A DNA stretch of 14,011 nucleotides from Pseudomonadota bacterium (lineage in GTDB: Bacteria; Pseudomonadota; Gammaproteobacteria; Pseudomonadales; Halieaceae). The position numbers were made by a program, and so were the translations under genes. Below, piece after piece: positions 1 to 6,146 of the stretch (the first letter of the stretch is position 1; every line of letters begins with the position of its first letter). Below the pieces are notes generated by a model that was given only the letters and a program-made list of their open reading frames with translations, had not been told where the DNA came from and did no database searches. The stretch is from positions 1 through 14,011 of the forward strand of contig JAUVBI010000061.1 of assembly GCA_030591305.1 (NCBI GenBank), read 5' to 3'.

Positions 1-428
1 CTTTGAATCGGTTTGATGTTCTTTTCCAGTTCCTGCGAAATACCGTGGATAAAAACAATACGAGGCCCCGCATCCACCAGAGTCTCCGCAGCCTGTTCAA
101 CGGGCAGCCACTGCGCCTGTATATTACTGAGCTCCCGATCGAGACCGATAGCCTGCAACTCTCCCATCAGGTCTCTGTACTTCAGTAGAGATTCCTGTAG
201 GGCAGAGAAGGTTGACGGTTGACCAAGGTCAGTCTCCCTGGCCTTCAGGGACACCGTTTGCGACAGAATGCGCAACTCGTCGGCCACTTGGCGAAACTCA
301 CCGTCTTCACTGGCCTCCTGTTGCATTATATAAAATGTGTAGGCGATACCACCCAGACAAGCCACAATCGCGACAGTCATTATTCCTACCCACATTGAAG
401 TGGCACCTTTTTTTATTAACTTAGTCAT
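1..428 (-). CDS. pilJ: PilJ-like type IV pilus methyl-accepting chemotaxis protein, N-terminal part
   Basis: This is the N-terminal 142 or so residues of a membrane chemoreceptor; the rest lies beyond the left edge. It starts at the ATG at 428 with a short basic segment (MTKLIKKG) followed by a hydrophobic helix at about residues 11-34. A periplasmic stretch then carries the ADELRILSQ segment, which resembles the AGELRVLSQ of Pseudomonas PilJ. In that family the periplasmic PilJ domain senses a signal, possibly pilin itself, and the cytoplasmic hairpin drives the ChpA kinase through PilI. The start codon overlaps the end of the upstream adaptor gene by 8 bases (ATGACTAA), so the two are probably translationally coupled. 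Family assignment rests on the N-terminal pattern and the gene order; the signalling domain is not visible here. Confidence 0.78.
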   Translation of the reverse strand, partial: MTKLIKKGATSMWVGIMTVAIVACLGGIAYTFYIMQQEASEDGEFRQVADELRILSQTVSLKARETDLGQPSTFSALQESLLKYRDLMGELQAIGLDRELSNIQAQWLPVEQAAETLVDAGPRIVFIHGISQELEKNIKPIQ

Positions 429-987
429 CGATATTTTCCTCGGTTGAATCGCGGTGCGTGGCCGAGGCATTTGCCAGGCCACTGTCTGCTACTAATTTAT
501 CCATATCCAGCACTGCCAGGAACTTGTCCCCGTAGTGAAACCCACCCAGGCAAAAATCGACAAAATCAACATCGATGGGATGCTCCATATCGCGCTGGGC
601 AATGGGGAATTTTATGTCTCTCTCTATATGGCTGAGGGTAATTGCAAAATGAAATCCCGGGCGACGCACCACCATGCAGTACTCCCTGGGTCTGCCCGAA
701 TAGGGCGTATTCCTGAAAAGTACATCGCCACAAATAATGGGAATTAGGCCGCCTTTGTGGGATGCCACACCCAGTACCCAAGACTTGGTGCCCGGTATGG
801 GCGTACATGCAGGCGTTTCTATAATTTCCTCTAACTCACCTTCGCCCAGCAGCAGCGATACAGATGCCACGCTCAAAGACGTGCCAACCCAGTACATCTC
901 ATTGTTCTCATATACGGGTGCCGACACCGCTTGCAATGCATAACTTTGCTCAAGCTGGTCGAAGGACAAAAGTGTCGACATAGTCAT
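421..987 (-). CDS. pilI: CheW-like adaptor of the type IV pilus chemosensory system (PilI-like)
   Basis: This 188-residue protein is a single CheW-type domain. After a variable first 35 residues it shows the expected beta-rich CheW pattern: an IETPACTPIPGTKSWVLG segment (about 57-74, equivalent to the V..P..P.....G..N.RG stretch of CheW), a GGLIPIICG strand, and a C-terminal LGGFHYGDKFLAVLDMDKL segment. CheW proteins couple chemoreceptors to the histidine kinase at the inner membrane. It sits 3 bases after the response regulator stop and overlaps the pilJ start by 8 bases, matching the pilG-pilI-pilJ order of Chp clusters. Two ATGs lie close together at 987 and 981; neither has a clear ribosome binding site, so I took the first. 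CheW identity is solid; the PilI name comes from context. Confidence 0.75.
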   Translation of the reverse strand: MTMSTLLSFDQLEQSYALQAVSAPVYENNEMYWVGTSLSVASVSLLLGEGELEEIIETPACTPIPGTKSWVLGVASHKGGLIPIICGDVLFRNTPYSGRPREYCMVVRRPGFHFAITLSHIERDIKFPIAQRDMEHPIDVDFVDFCLGGFHYGDKFLAVLDMDKLVADSGLANASATHRDSTEENIDD

Positions 988-990
988 AGA

Positions 991-1401
991 TCAGGCAACC
1001 GCTGGCATAGAGGTATGATTATAAATAAGTTTCCGCAGCACACTCTCGGAGGGGATCTTGGTAACGTGTGCTGTCGCACCGCGCGCCTGGCCCTTGGCGA
1101 TATCAAAAATACCGTCTGAGGATGACAGCATGACAACTGGTGTATCCCTGGTTCCCTCGGCATTTCGGATCAGGGTGCAAGTCTGGTAGCCATCCAACTC
1201 GGGCATGGTAATATCCAGGAAAATCAGGTCGGGTTTGAAACGTCGCAACATGCCCAATGCCTTATAGCCATCTTCAGCACACTCAACCTCACAACCCATA
1301 TTCTTAAGCGTGTGGGACATCATCATGCGAATCGTTCTCGCGTCGTCCACCACTGCAATTTTCAAGCCTGTGAGGTCCATGCTTTCATTTTGGTCTGTCA
1401 T
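991..1401 (-). CDS. pilG: Single-domain response regulator, PilG-like, with altered switch-lysine loop
   Basis: This 136-residue protein is a stand-alone receiver domain. The acidic pair is Asp19-Asp20 (VVDDAR), the predicted phosphorylation site is Asp63 in FLDITMPELDGYQTC, the switch Ser is at 93 (MLSS) and the conserved Lys is 115. It resembles PilG, which transmits the ChpA kinase signal to pilus extension; PilG shares LDGYQTC and the MLSS-DG-FD-AKG run. The residue after Lys115 is Ile where receivers normally have Pro. I chose the ATG at 1401 because GAGGGCGG lies just upstream; an earlier ATG at 1449 would add 16 residues not expected in the family. On the minus strand, TTGAAC (1478-1473) and AATACT (1455-1450) are 17 bases apart and could be a weak promoter, which also favours the shorter form. 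No PilH-like second regulator is visible next to it. Confidence 0.75.
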   Translation of the reverse strand: MTDQNESMDLTGLKIAVVDDARTIRMMMSHTLKNMGCEVECAEDGYKALGMLRRFKPDLIFLDITMPELDGYQTCTLIRNAEGTRDTPVVMLSSSDGIFDIAKGQARGATAHVTKIPSESVLRKLIYNHTSMPAVA

Positions 1402-1581
1402 AATCCGCCCTCTGCGTGTGATACAGTTCACATAAAAAGTAACCATCACAGTATTTGCGCAGAGTAAAACCGGTTCAAGAAAAAACTGGAGATTTGTAGA
1501 GAAAGTCAGGATTCAGGCAGGTGGGGCCGCTAAAAAGACGATATATAAAGCATATACCCCATTTATATCATCAAATAAAAC

Positions 1582-2193
1582 TCAGGATTTCGGTAAATAA
1601 AGCTTTACTATTTCATTTGCCAGAGCTTTTGGAGTATCTATGCGATGAACCAGGCCCGTATCAATAGCGGCCTGTGGCATAGAGCTGCAAATCGCACTTT
1701 CAGGAGCCTGTGCCCATATCCGGGTGCCGCCCGCATCGAGTACATTGAGCACATTTGTTCCATCACGGCCCATACCACTGAAAAAGATAACGCCTGCGCC
1801 CGGTAGATTGGCAGCGGAAAATATAATCAACAACTCTTCAATGTCCGGTGTATGCTCCCCCTCCCAGGCTGTTTTTGTACTGCTTATTTTACCGGCTTTA
1901 TCGATGCTTACCTTGTATTGCGGGGGGATGATTATTAACTGGCCAGGAGCAAGGTTATGTTCACCAACTCCCAGGACCATGGTAAATGCAGGGTTTTCTG
2001 CAGTGAGCTGTTGCAGCTGACTTTGCTTCTTTGACTCATAGTGCTGCACATAGATAAAAGCGACTGGCGGTATGGCTTCAAAACTATTGAGAAATGCCTG
2101 CACAGCTGAACCCGCGCCAGCGGAACCGGCAAGCACCCAAACCGCCTCTACGCCCTCCCAGCGAGAGTCATCTTCTGTTGCTCGTCTAGTCAC
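1582..2193 (-). CDS. chpB: CheB-type protein-glutamate methylesterase without receiver domain (ChpB-like)
   Basis: CheB enzymes remove methyl groups (or amide groups) from chemoreceptors to reset signalling. This protein of about 203 residues holds only the methylesterase domain. The catalytic triad can be placed by eye: Ser24 in LAGSAGAGSA (family ASTGG), His51 in YVQHYE and Asp144 in FFSGMGRDGT. The late SAICSSMPQAAI segment matches the family SxxxxGMP region. The usual N-terminal receiver is absent, as in pilus-associated ChpB proteins. I chose the GTG at 2193, whose sequence GTGACTAG overlaps the preceding stop by 8 bases, the same geometry as the pilI/pilJ junction; an ATG at 2244 would add 17 residues. 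A 180-base gap separates it from the response regulator. The nucleophile motif is degenerate (GSAGAG), so activity is likely but not certain. Confidence 0.75.
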   Translation of the reverse strand: MTRRATEDDSRWEGVEAVWVLAGSAGAGSAVQAFLNSFEAIPPVAFIYVQHYESKKQSQLQQLTAENPAFTMVLGVGEHNLAPGQLIIIPPQYKVSIDKAGKISSTKTAWEGEHTPDIEELLIIFSAANLPGAGVIFFSGMGRDGTNVLNVLDAGGTRIWAQAPESAICSSMPQAAIDTGLVHRIDTPKALANEIVKLYLPKS

Positions 2194-2794
2194 TGGGAAA
2201 CATATAGTTCTTGAAGGGTTCCATGTGACCCGACTGAAAATCACGCAATTCGTAAATATTGAACTTATGCATAAAAGTCAGACAGCGTTGAAACACCTCG
2301 TCCGCCTGGTAAGACGATGGGGCAATTTCATATTTATCGGTGATCTGGGCAAAAATCATGGTGGCGATATCTCTGCGCGATTGATCTTCACGATACATAA
2401 TATGCTTGACCGGGGAGGATACGATGGGGGAGCCATAAAGCAAAAATGCCTCCCAGCGCTGTACGTTATGGCTGTCCTGTAACTGCCCCACCAGAAACTT
2501 AACGATATTGTGAAACTCCAGGCGCGGCGGCAATATGTCTTTCTGCAGCCACTTCCTGACTTCAGATTCACGCCACTTGTTATTGATACCCAAAATACTC
2601 AGCGTGCGTCCCTCAATCTGTGAGGGGACGATACCGGCAAGATCCCACAACATATTGAATCTGGCAGAAAACCCAAGGCTCACCGGCAGCTCATCTTCCT
2701 TGAGCTGATCATAATCCTCAGCGTACTCCAGTAGTGTTTTTCGCGTATCTCCCACCACGTCAGGCGTGGCCACTTTACTACCCCGCGTTACCAT
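2186..2794 (-). CDS. Unknown 202-residue protein with possible helix-turn-helix region
   Basis: I do not recognise this protein by name. Residues about 44-105 (ARFNMLWDLAGI through WLQKDILPP and LEFHNIVKFLVGQL) have the spacing of an XRE-type DNA-binding domain: helix, GI-P turn, GR..LGI.., a WL...LP segment, then a final amphipathic helix. The remaining 100 residues are polar and contain no membrane segment. The ATG at 2794 has a strong ribosome binding site (AAGGAG, 7 bases upstream), so it is well translated. It overlaps the upstream AAA+ gene by 17 bases and the CheB gene by about 8, which makes it part of the same operon. Context suggests a regulator or accessory protein of the pilus chemosensory cluster. 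The helix-turn-helix reading is by eye only. Confidence 0.65.
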   Translation of the reverse strand: MVTRGSKVATPDVVGDTRKTLLEYAEDYDQLKEDELPVSLGFSARFNMLWDLAGIVPSQIEGRTLSILGINNKWRESEVRKWLQKDILPPRLEFHNIVKFLVGQLQDSHNVQRWEAFLLYGSPIVSSPVKHIMYREDQSRRDIATMIFAQITDKYEIAPSSYQADEVFQRCLTFMHKFNIYELRDFQSGHMEPFKNYMFPSD

Positions 2795-4091
2795 GACTCT
2801 CCTTAACCCTTTTCTGATACGTTGGGACAGACATACCCATAACCTTTGCCCGGGAGGCTACTCGCATCCTGCTACCGAGTTTCTCCAAATGTGACAGTAG
2901 CATATTCCGGGAGACTAGCAGTGGCGATTGCTGGGACTTTGATGTCTCCCGGGCCCACTCCCCCACCAGGCGGCGCGACTCATGCCACAGGGGGCTGCTG
3001 TTTCTCTCCCTGGCGCGCCCCTCTATCTGGTGTAACCAGCGGCTGATATTGCGCGGGCGAGTATGTAGAAATTCGGCACTGGTTCGCAAGCTACCCTTAT
3101 AACGGGCTCTTACGGCCAATATCAGGTCATCCGCAAGCCATGCACCCAGGGGCTCGACCTGCTTCGCTGCCAACATATTATTAAGAGCCTCGCCCAGCGC
3201 CAGGTCTAGCTGCTCCAGCGCCGTGGGCTTGTAACTTTTATCCAGCGCATCCGGGATCTTGTCCACAGTTTCGAGAAAAGATTCTGGTGCGGGGGTTGTC
3301 GCGCGCTGGTCGGCGGGGCCGTCCTGGTAAATTCCCAGGTCAACCGGCGTAACCCACTCCCTGCTTTCGGAGGCCACAAGGTCCAGTGACTGCCCTATGC
3401 GCTGTCGCATTTCGCTAATATTTCCCAGCCAGTCATGGCAGAGCATGGCCTGTTCTGCCTCTCCGGTAAAACCCTTAACGATCAGGCCTCTCTTGGCACA
3501 CTCCTGACCCAGTATCTTGTCCGCCCAGCGCAACACCGCTTGTTTTCTATCTTTGATGGGGGGCACGTGAATGGGAAAGCCGGCAAAAACACTGGCCAGC
3601 TTTTCGGTGAGACTTCCAAACAGGATCAATTTCTCTATGGTATCGGGAAACAAGGCCACCAGCTTTACGTCCGGCAAATATCGGGTGGGTGTTACATCAG
3701 CCAAAGTACGCGTGGCAATCTGCCTGGCCAGCTTAAGCTGGGCATCGGCACTCATCAGGTGGGGAGATTTGAAAACAAGTGTTTTTCCCGCGGAATTTTT
3801 CAGTTCTTTCTGGATTCTGCGAATGGCATCACTGCGATTGCGAAATACGCGGCAATCAATTTGTACAATCATCCCGGGCTCTCTACCGGACTCCTGATGC
3901 ACGACCCGGGCCACATACATTTTTCCCGTTCCATGGGGGCCAACAATTGCTACCGGGATATCCAGTTTTGCCAGGAAAGACGCCTGGTCGACTGCACCCT
4001 CCATATTGTCCAGCACATAGCCGTCGATACCGGTTTGTAGTGTCGCTGCCGGTGTGCTGTCCATTTTTCCATCGAACTTTGATTGAGGCAT
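2778..4091 (-). CDS. Degenerate sigma-54-activator-like AAA+ protein with Fis-like C-terminus
   Basis: This protein of about 437 residues resembles NtrC-family enhancer-binding proteins but has lost their working parts. Numbered from the TTG at 4097 (subtract 2 for the ATG used here), Walker A is intact at 53-59 (GPHGTGK). The VPPIKDR segment (178-184) and the HDWLGNISEMRQRI segment (221-234, family WPGNVREL) are clearly recognisable. The Walker B equivalent reads KTLVFKSPHL (105-114) instead of GTLFLDE, and the whole GAFTGA sigma-54 contact loop is missing between 60 and 104. The C-terminus carries one and perhaps two Fis-like helix-turn-helix segments (about 338-358 and 412-432). ATP binding is plausible; hydrolysis and sigma-54 activation are not expected. 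The ATG at 4091 is preferred to the TTG at 4097. It is first in the cluster, ahead of the chemosensory genes, and overlaps the next gene by 17 bases. Confidence 0.7.
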   Translation of the reverse strand: MPQSKFDGKMDSTPAATLQTGIDGYVLDNMEGAVDQASFLAKLDIPVAIVGPHGTGKMYVARVVHQESGREPGMIVQIDCRVFRNRSDAIRRIQKELKNSAGKTLVFKSPHLMSADAQLKLARQIATRTLADVTPTRYLPDVKLVALFPDTIEKLILFGSLTEKLASVFAGFPIHVPPIKDRKQAVLRWADKILGQECAKRGLIVKGFTGEAEQAMLCHDWLGNISEMRQRIGQSLDLVASESREWVTPVDLGIYQDGPADQRATTPAPESFLETVDKIPDALDKSYKPTALEQLDLALGEALNNMLAAKQVEPLGAWLADDLILAVRARYKGSLRTSAEFLHTRPRNISRWLHQIEGRARERNSSPLWHESRRLVGEWARETSKSQQSPLLVSRNMLLSHLEKLGSRMRVASRAKVMGMSVPTYQKRVKESHGNAG

Positions 4092-4157
4092 TGCCAAATT
4101 CTACCCCATTTCTGCGTTATGCTGGTGCTTTCAGGGAAATAGAAACAGAACTAGCCC

Positions 4158-4268
4158 TGAAATAACCGGGATGAATAACCGGGGACGTAGCACAGTTTAC
4201 ATAACCGGGGACAGTCCCCGGTTATGTAAACTGTGCTACGTCCCCGGTTATTCATCCCGGTTATTTCA
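4158..4268. repeat. Perfect 111-base palindrome built from nested REP cores
   Basis: Two arms of 55 bases are exact reverse complements around a single central A (4213). Each arm contains ATAACCGGG three times: once before ATG, once as GGGGACGTAGCACAGTTT (long core), and once as GGGGACAGT, whose two inner copies face each other at the centre. The element fills the space between the divergent AAA+ and metal-exporter genes. It belongs to the same family as the repeats around the RAYT transposase gene about 1.1 kb downstream. Confidence 0.95.
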
Positions 4269-4276
4269 CTAAAGCC

Positions 4277-4305
4277 GTGCCACAAGCATAAATTTCTTCT
4301 AAAAT
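4277..4305 (+). promoter_or_regulatory. Candidate sigma-70 promoter for the metal exporter gene
   Basis: A -35-like GTGCCA (4277-4282) and a -10-like TAAAAT (4300-4305) are separated by 17 bases. Transcription would start near 4312, just before the ATG at 4334. The upstream edge lies only 9 bases from the end of the 111-base palindrome, so a cruciform there could affect its use. This is consensus matching by eye. Confidence 0.35.
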
Positions 4306-4333
4306 GCGCTTTTATCACTCATCTCCGTGGACC

Positions 4334-5281
4334 ATGACTCAGGAATCTATCAACACTGTACGCACGCCACCGCAGGAAGCGGCGCGACTGATGAAATTGG
4401 CCACCTATGCCTCCATCACTGTCGCGGTGACATTAATTGTAGCCAAGCTACTGGCCTGGGGTACGTCCGGTTCGGTGAGCCTGCTGGCCACGCTCATCGA
4501 CTCCACTCTGGATGCATTTGCCTCGCTAATCAACCTGCTGGCAGTTCGCCACGCGCTCTCACCAGCCGACAAGGAGCACCGTTTTGGCCACGGTAAGGCA
4601 GAGGCGCTGGCGGGACTGGGGCAAGCCGCCTTTATCGCGGGGTCTGCTGGATTTTTGCTGCTGGAATCGGGGCGCCGAATGCTTAATCCAGAGCCTCTGC
4701 AATCTTACACCGCAGGGATGTGGGTCATGGCATTTTCTATTGTGCTCACCCTGTTCTTGCTAAGTTTTCAAAAGCATGTCATCGCCAAAACCAACTCCAC
4801 CGCAATCAAGGCAGACTCTCTGCACTACCGCACCGACATCATGGTGAATGCCAGCGTCATCATTGCGTTGTGGCTCTCGGTAAAGGGCTGGGCCGGGTTT
4901 GACGCTCTGTTTGCCATCGGTATCGCGTTTTACATTTTGTGGAGTGCCTGGGGGATTGTGCAACAGGCTTTCGATCACCTGATGGACCGGGAACTGCCCG
5001 ATGAGGACCGGAAGAAAATTAAGGCCATTGCAAATAGTCACCGGGACGTTCGCGGCCTGCACGACCTACGGTCCAGGCGCTCAGGCACCGCAAGCTTTTT
5101 TCAATTGCACTTGGAACTGGACGACGAACTGACACTGCTTGAGGCTCACCACATTTCAGATGAGGTGGAATTTGCCATAGCGGAGGCTTACCCTGGAGCC
5201 GAGGTTATTATCCATATCGACCCTATTTCGATAGTACCGAACGAGCCAACCCCCGATTTTTTAAATAAACCGGGGACGTAG
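4334..5281 (+). CDS. fieF: Cation diffusion facilitator, FieF/YiiP-like divalent metal exporter
   Basis: This 315-residue inner-membrane protein exports divalent metals (Zn2+, Fe2+, Cd2+ in the family) in exchange for protons and works as a dimer. The metal sites of E. coli FieF line up with a constant offset of 11: transport site Asp56, Asp60 (DSTLD), His164 and Asp168 (DSLHYRTD); second site Asp79, His82 and His86 (DKEHRFGH); cytoplasmic sites His243 (GLHDLR), His259, His272, His294 and Asp296 (IIHID). About six membrane helices precede the soluble C-terminal domain. The ATG at 4304 overlaps a -10-like TAAAAT, so I chose the ATG at 4334, which also fits the family N-terminus. The last four residues, Lys-Pro-Gly-Thr, and the TAG stop come from a REP half-site. 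The divalent-metal class is firm; the exact metal is not. Confidence 0.9.
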   Translation: MTQESINTVRTPPQEAARLMKLATYASITVAVTLIVAKLLAWGTSGSVSLLATLIDSTLDAFASLINLLAVRHALSPADKEHRFGHGKAEALAGLGQAAFIAGSAGFLLLESGRRMLNPEPLQSYTAGMWVMAFSIVLTLFLLSFQKHVIAKTNSTAIKADSLHYRTDIMVNASVIIALWLSVKGWAGFDALFAIGIAFYILWSAWGIVQQAFDHLMDRELPDEDRKKIKAIANSHRDVRGLHDLRSRRSGTASFFQLHLELDDELTLLEAHHISDEVEFAIAEAYPGAEVIIHIDPISIVPNEPTPDFLNKPGT

Positions 5282-5290
5282 CACAGTTTT
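5267..5290 (+). repeat. REP half-site upstream of the RAYT gene
   Basis: A single unpaired copy of the long core (AAACCGGGGACGTAGC followed by ACAGTTTT) lies here. It encodes the last codons and the TAG stop of the metal exporter and is 92 bases before the RAYT start. Its orientation is opposite to the distal arm of the palindrome beyond the RAYT gene, so the two bracket that gene as an inverted pair. Confidence 0.9.
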
Positions 5291-5382
5291 GACGAAAAAC
5301 GGGCACTTCTGAAGATTGCGCGGGTAAAACACCCCCTGCTAGACTCCCACTCAAACTGGACAGCTTTCAAGGACAGAGAGCC

Positions 5383-6099
5383 ATGCCACGACGAGCACGC
5401 CTTACTCTTCCCGGTGTACCCCACCACCTTGTTCAACGCGGCAACAACAAAGTCGCGTGTTTCTACAATACCAGCGATTACCTGGTCTATCTCGAGTGGC
5501 TACAGCTTTATGCCAGCCGTTTTCACTGCCACATACACGCTTATGTGTTAATGACAAATCATGTTCACTTGCTACTGACACCGAACGATGCAGACAGCCT
5601 CGGCTTGTTGATGAAAAGTCTGGGACAACGCTATGTGCAGTATATTAACCGCACCTACCGCCGCAGTGGTTCGCTATGGGAAGGTCGATACAAGTCCAGC
5701 TTTGTTGGAACGAGGAACTACATTCTGGCTTGCTATCGCTACATTGAACTAAACCCGGTTCGAGCTGGCATGGTACATCACCCATCCGAATATAATTGGT
5801 CCAGCTACCGGGTCAATGCGCAGAATGAGGTCAGTGAGCTGGTTCAGCAGCACCCGGTATACCGTTCGCTGGGCAGGAACTCACATTCGCGAAACCTCGC
5901 CTACCGCTCCCTGCTGGACTCGAAACAAGAGAGCGAAATGGATGACAGAATTCGTGCATCTACAAATGGGAATTTCGCCCTTGGGAGCGAGAATTTTATA
6001 CTCAAGGCAGAAGCTATACTGGGTCGCGGCGTAAGCCCCGGAACATCGGGGCGACCGAGGAATCCGGGCTCAAAGCTGGGCTCAAAACCGGGGACGTAG
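5383..6099 (+). CDS. REP-associated tyrosine transposase (RAYT, Y1/HUH family)
   Basis: RAYTs are single-strand DNA nucleases related to IS200/IS605 TnpA; they bind and cut REP hairpins and are credited with spreading them. This 238-residue protein has the HUH metal site at His60-Val-His62 (MTNHVHLLLTP), a predicted nucleophile Tyr120 in YIELNPVRAG, and the family segments RGNN near residue 20 and SGSLWEGRYKSS (95-106). The ATG at 5383 is preceded by AAGGA and GAGAG. The C-terminal GRPRNP is the usual family end; the ten residues after it include Lys-Pro-Gly-Thr and are read from the downstream palindrome, which also provides the stop. No TnpB or resolvase neighbour is present. The gene appears intact, with the motifs in one open frame. 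Confidence 0.93.
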   Translation: MPRRARLTLPGVPHHLVQRGNNKVACFYNTSDYLVYLEWLQLYASRFHCHIHAYVLMTNHVHLLLTPNDADSLGLLMKSLGQRYVQYINRTYRRSGSLWEGRYKSSFVGTRNYILACYRYIELNPVRAGMVHHPSEYNWSSYRVNAQNEVSELVQQHPVYRSLGRNSHSRNLAYRSLLDSKQESEMDDRIRASTNGNFALGSENFILKAEAILGRGVSPGTSGRPRNPGSKLGSKPGT

Positions 6100-6146
6100 C
6101 ACAGTTTTGCAAAGCAAAACTGTGCTACGTCCCCGGTTTTGAGCCC
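6078..6146. repeat. 69-base REP palindrome holding two convergent stop codons
   Basis: Arms of 33 bases (6078-6110 and 6114-6146) are exact reverse complements around AAA. Each arm contains GGGCTCAAAACC followed by the long core. The left arm carries the RAYT stop (TAG, 6097-6099) and the right arm carries the sqr stop (complement of CTA, 6125-6127), at mirror positions. GGGCTCAAA occurs once more 12 bases before the left arm (6066-6074). A transcript from either side would form a very stable hairpin, so it may also end or protect both messages. Confidence 0.95.

Noticed and set aside
2186..2794. Reading the 202-residue protein as a PilZ or CheR-type methyltransferase
   Set aside because: It has neither the RxxxR...D/NxSxxG pattern of PilZ nor a Gly-rich S-adenosylmethionine-binding motif.
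3435..4040. Long open frame of 201 codons on the plus strand
   Set aside because: It is antisense to the AAA+ gene, whose Walker A and WLGN motifs show the minus strand is coding. The plus-strand product has no recognisable motif or ribosome binding site.
4304..4333. Eleven-residue longer N-terminus of the metal exporter, starting at the ATG at 4304
   Set aside because: That ATG overlaps a TAAAAT -10-like box and lacks a ribosome binding site; the ATG at 4334 better fits the FieF N-terminus.
5383..6099. Complete IS200/IS605 insertion sequence
   Set aside because: The protein has RAYT features (YIELNPVRAG, GRPRNP end) and the flanks are REP copies; there is no TnpB gene and no IS200-type end structure distinct from the REPs.
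4158..6146. Repeated CCGGGGACG units as a CRISPR array
   Set aside because: The copies are inverted pairs at irregular distances with genes between them, not regularly spaced direct repeats with unique spacers, and no cas gene is present.
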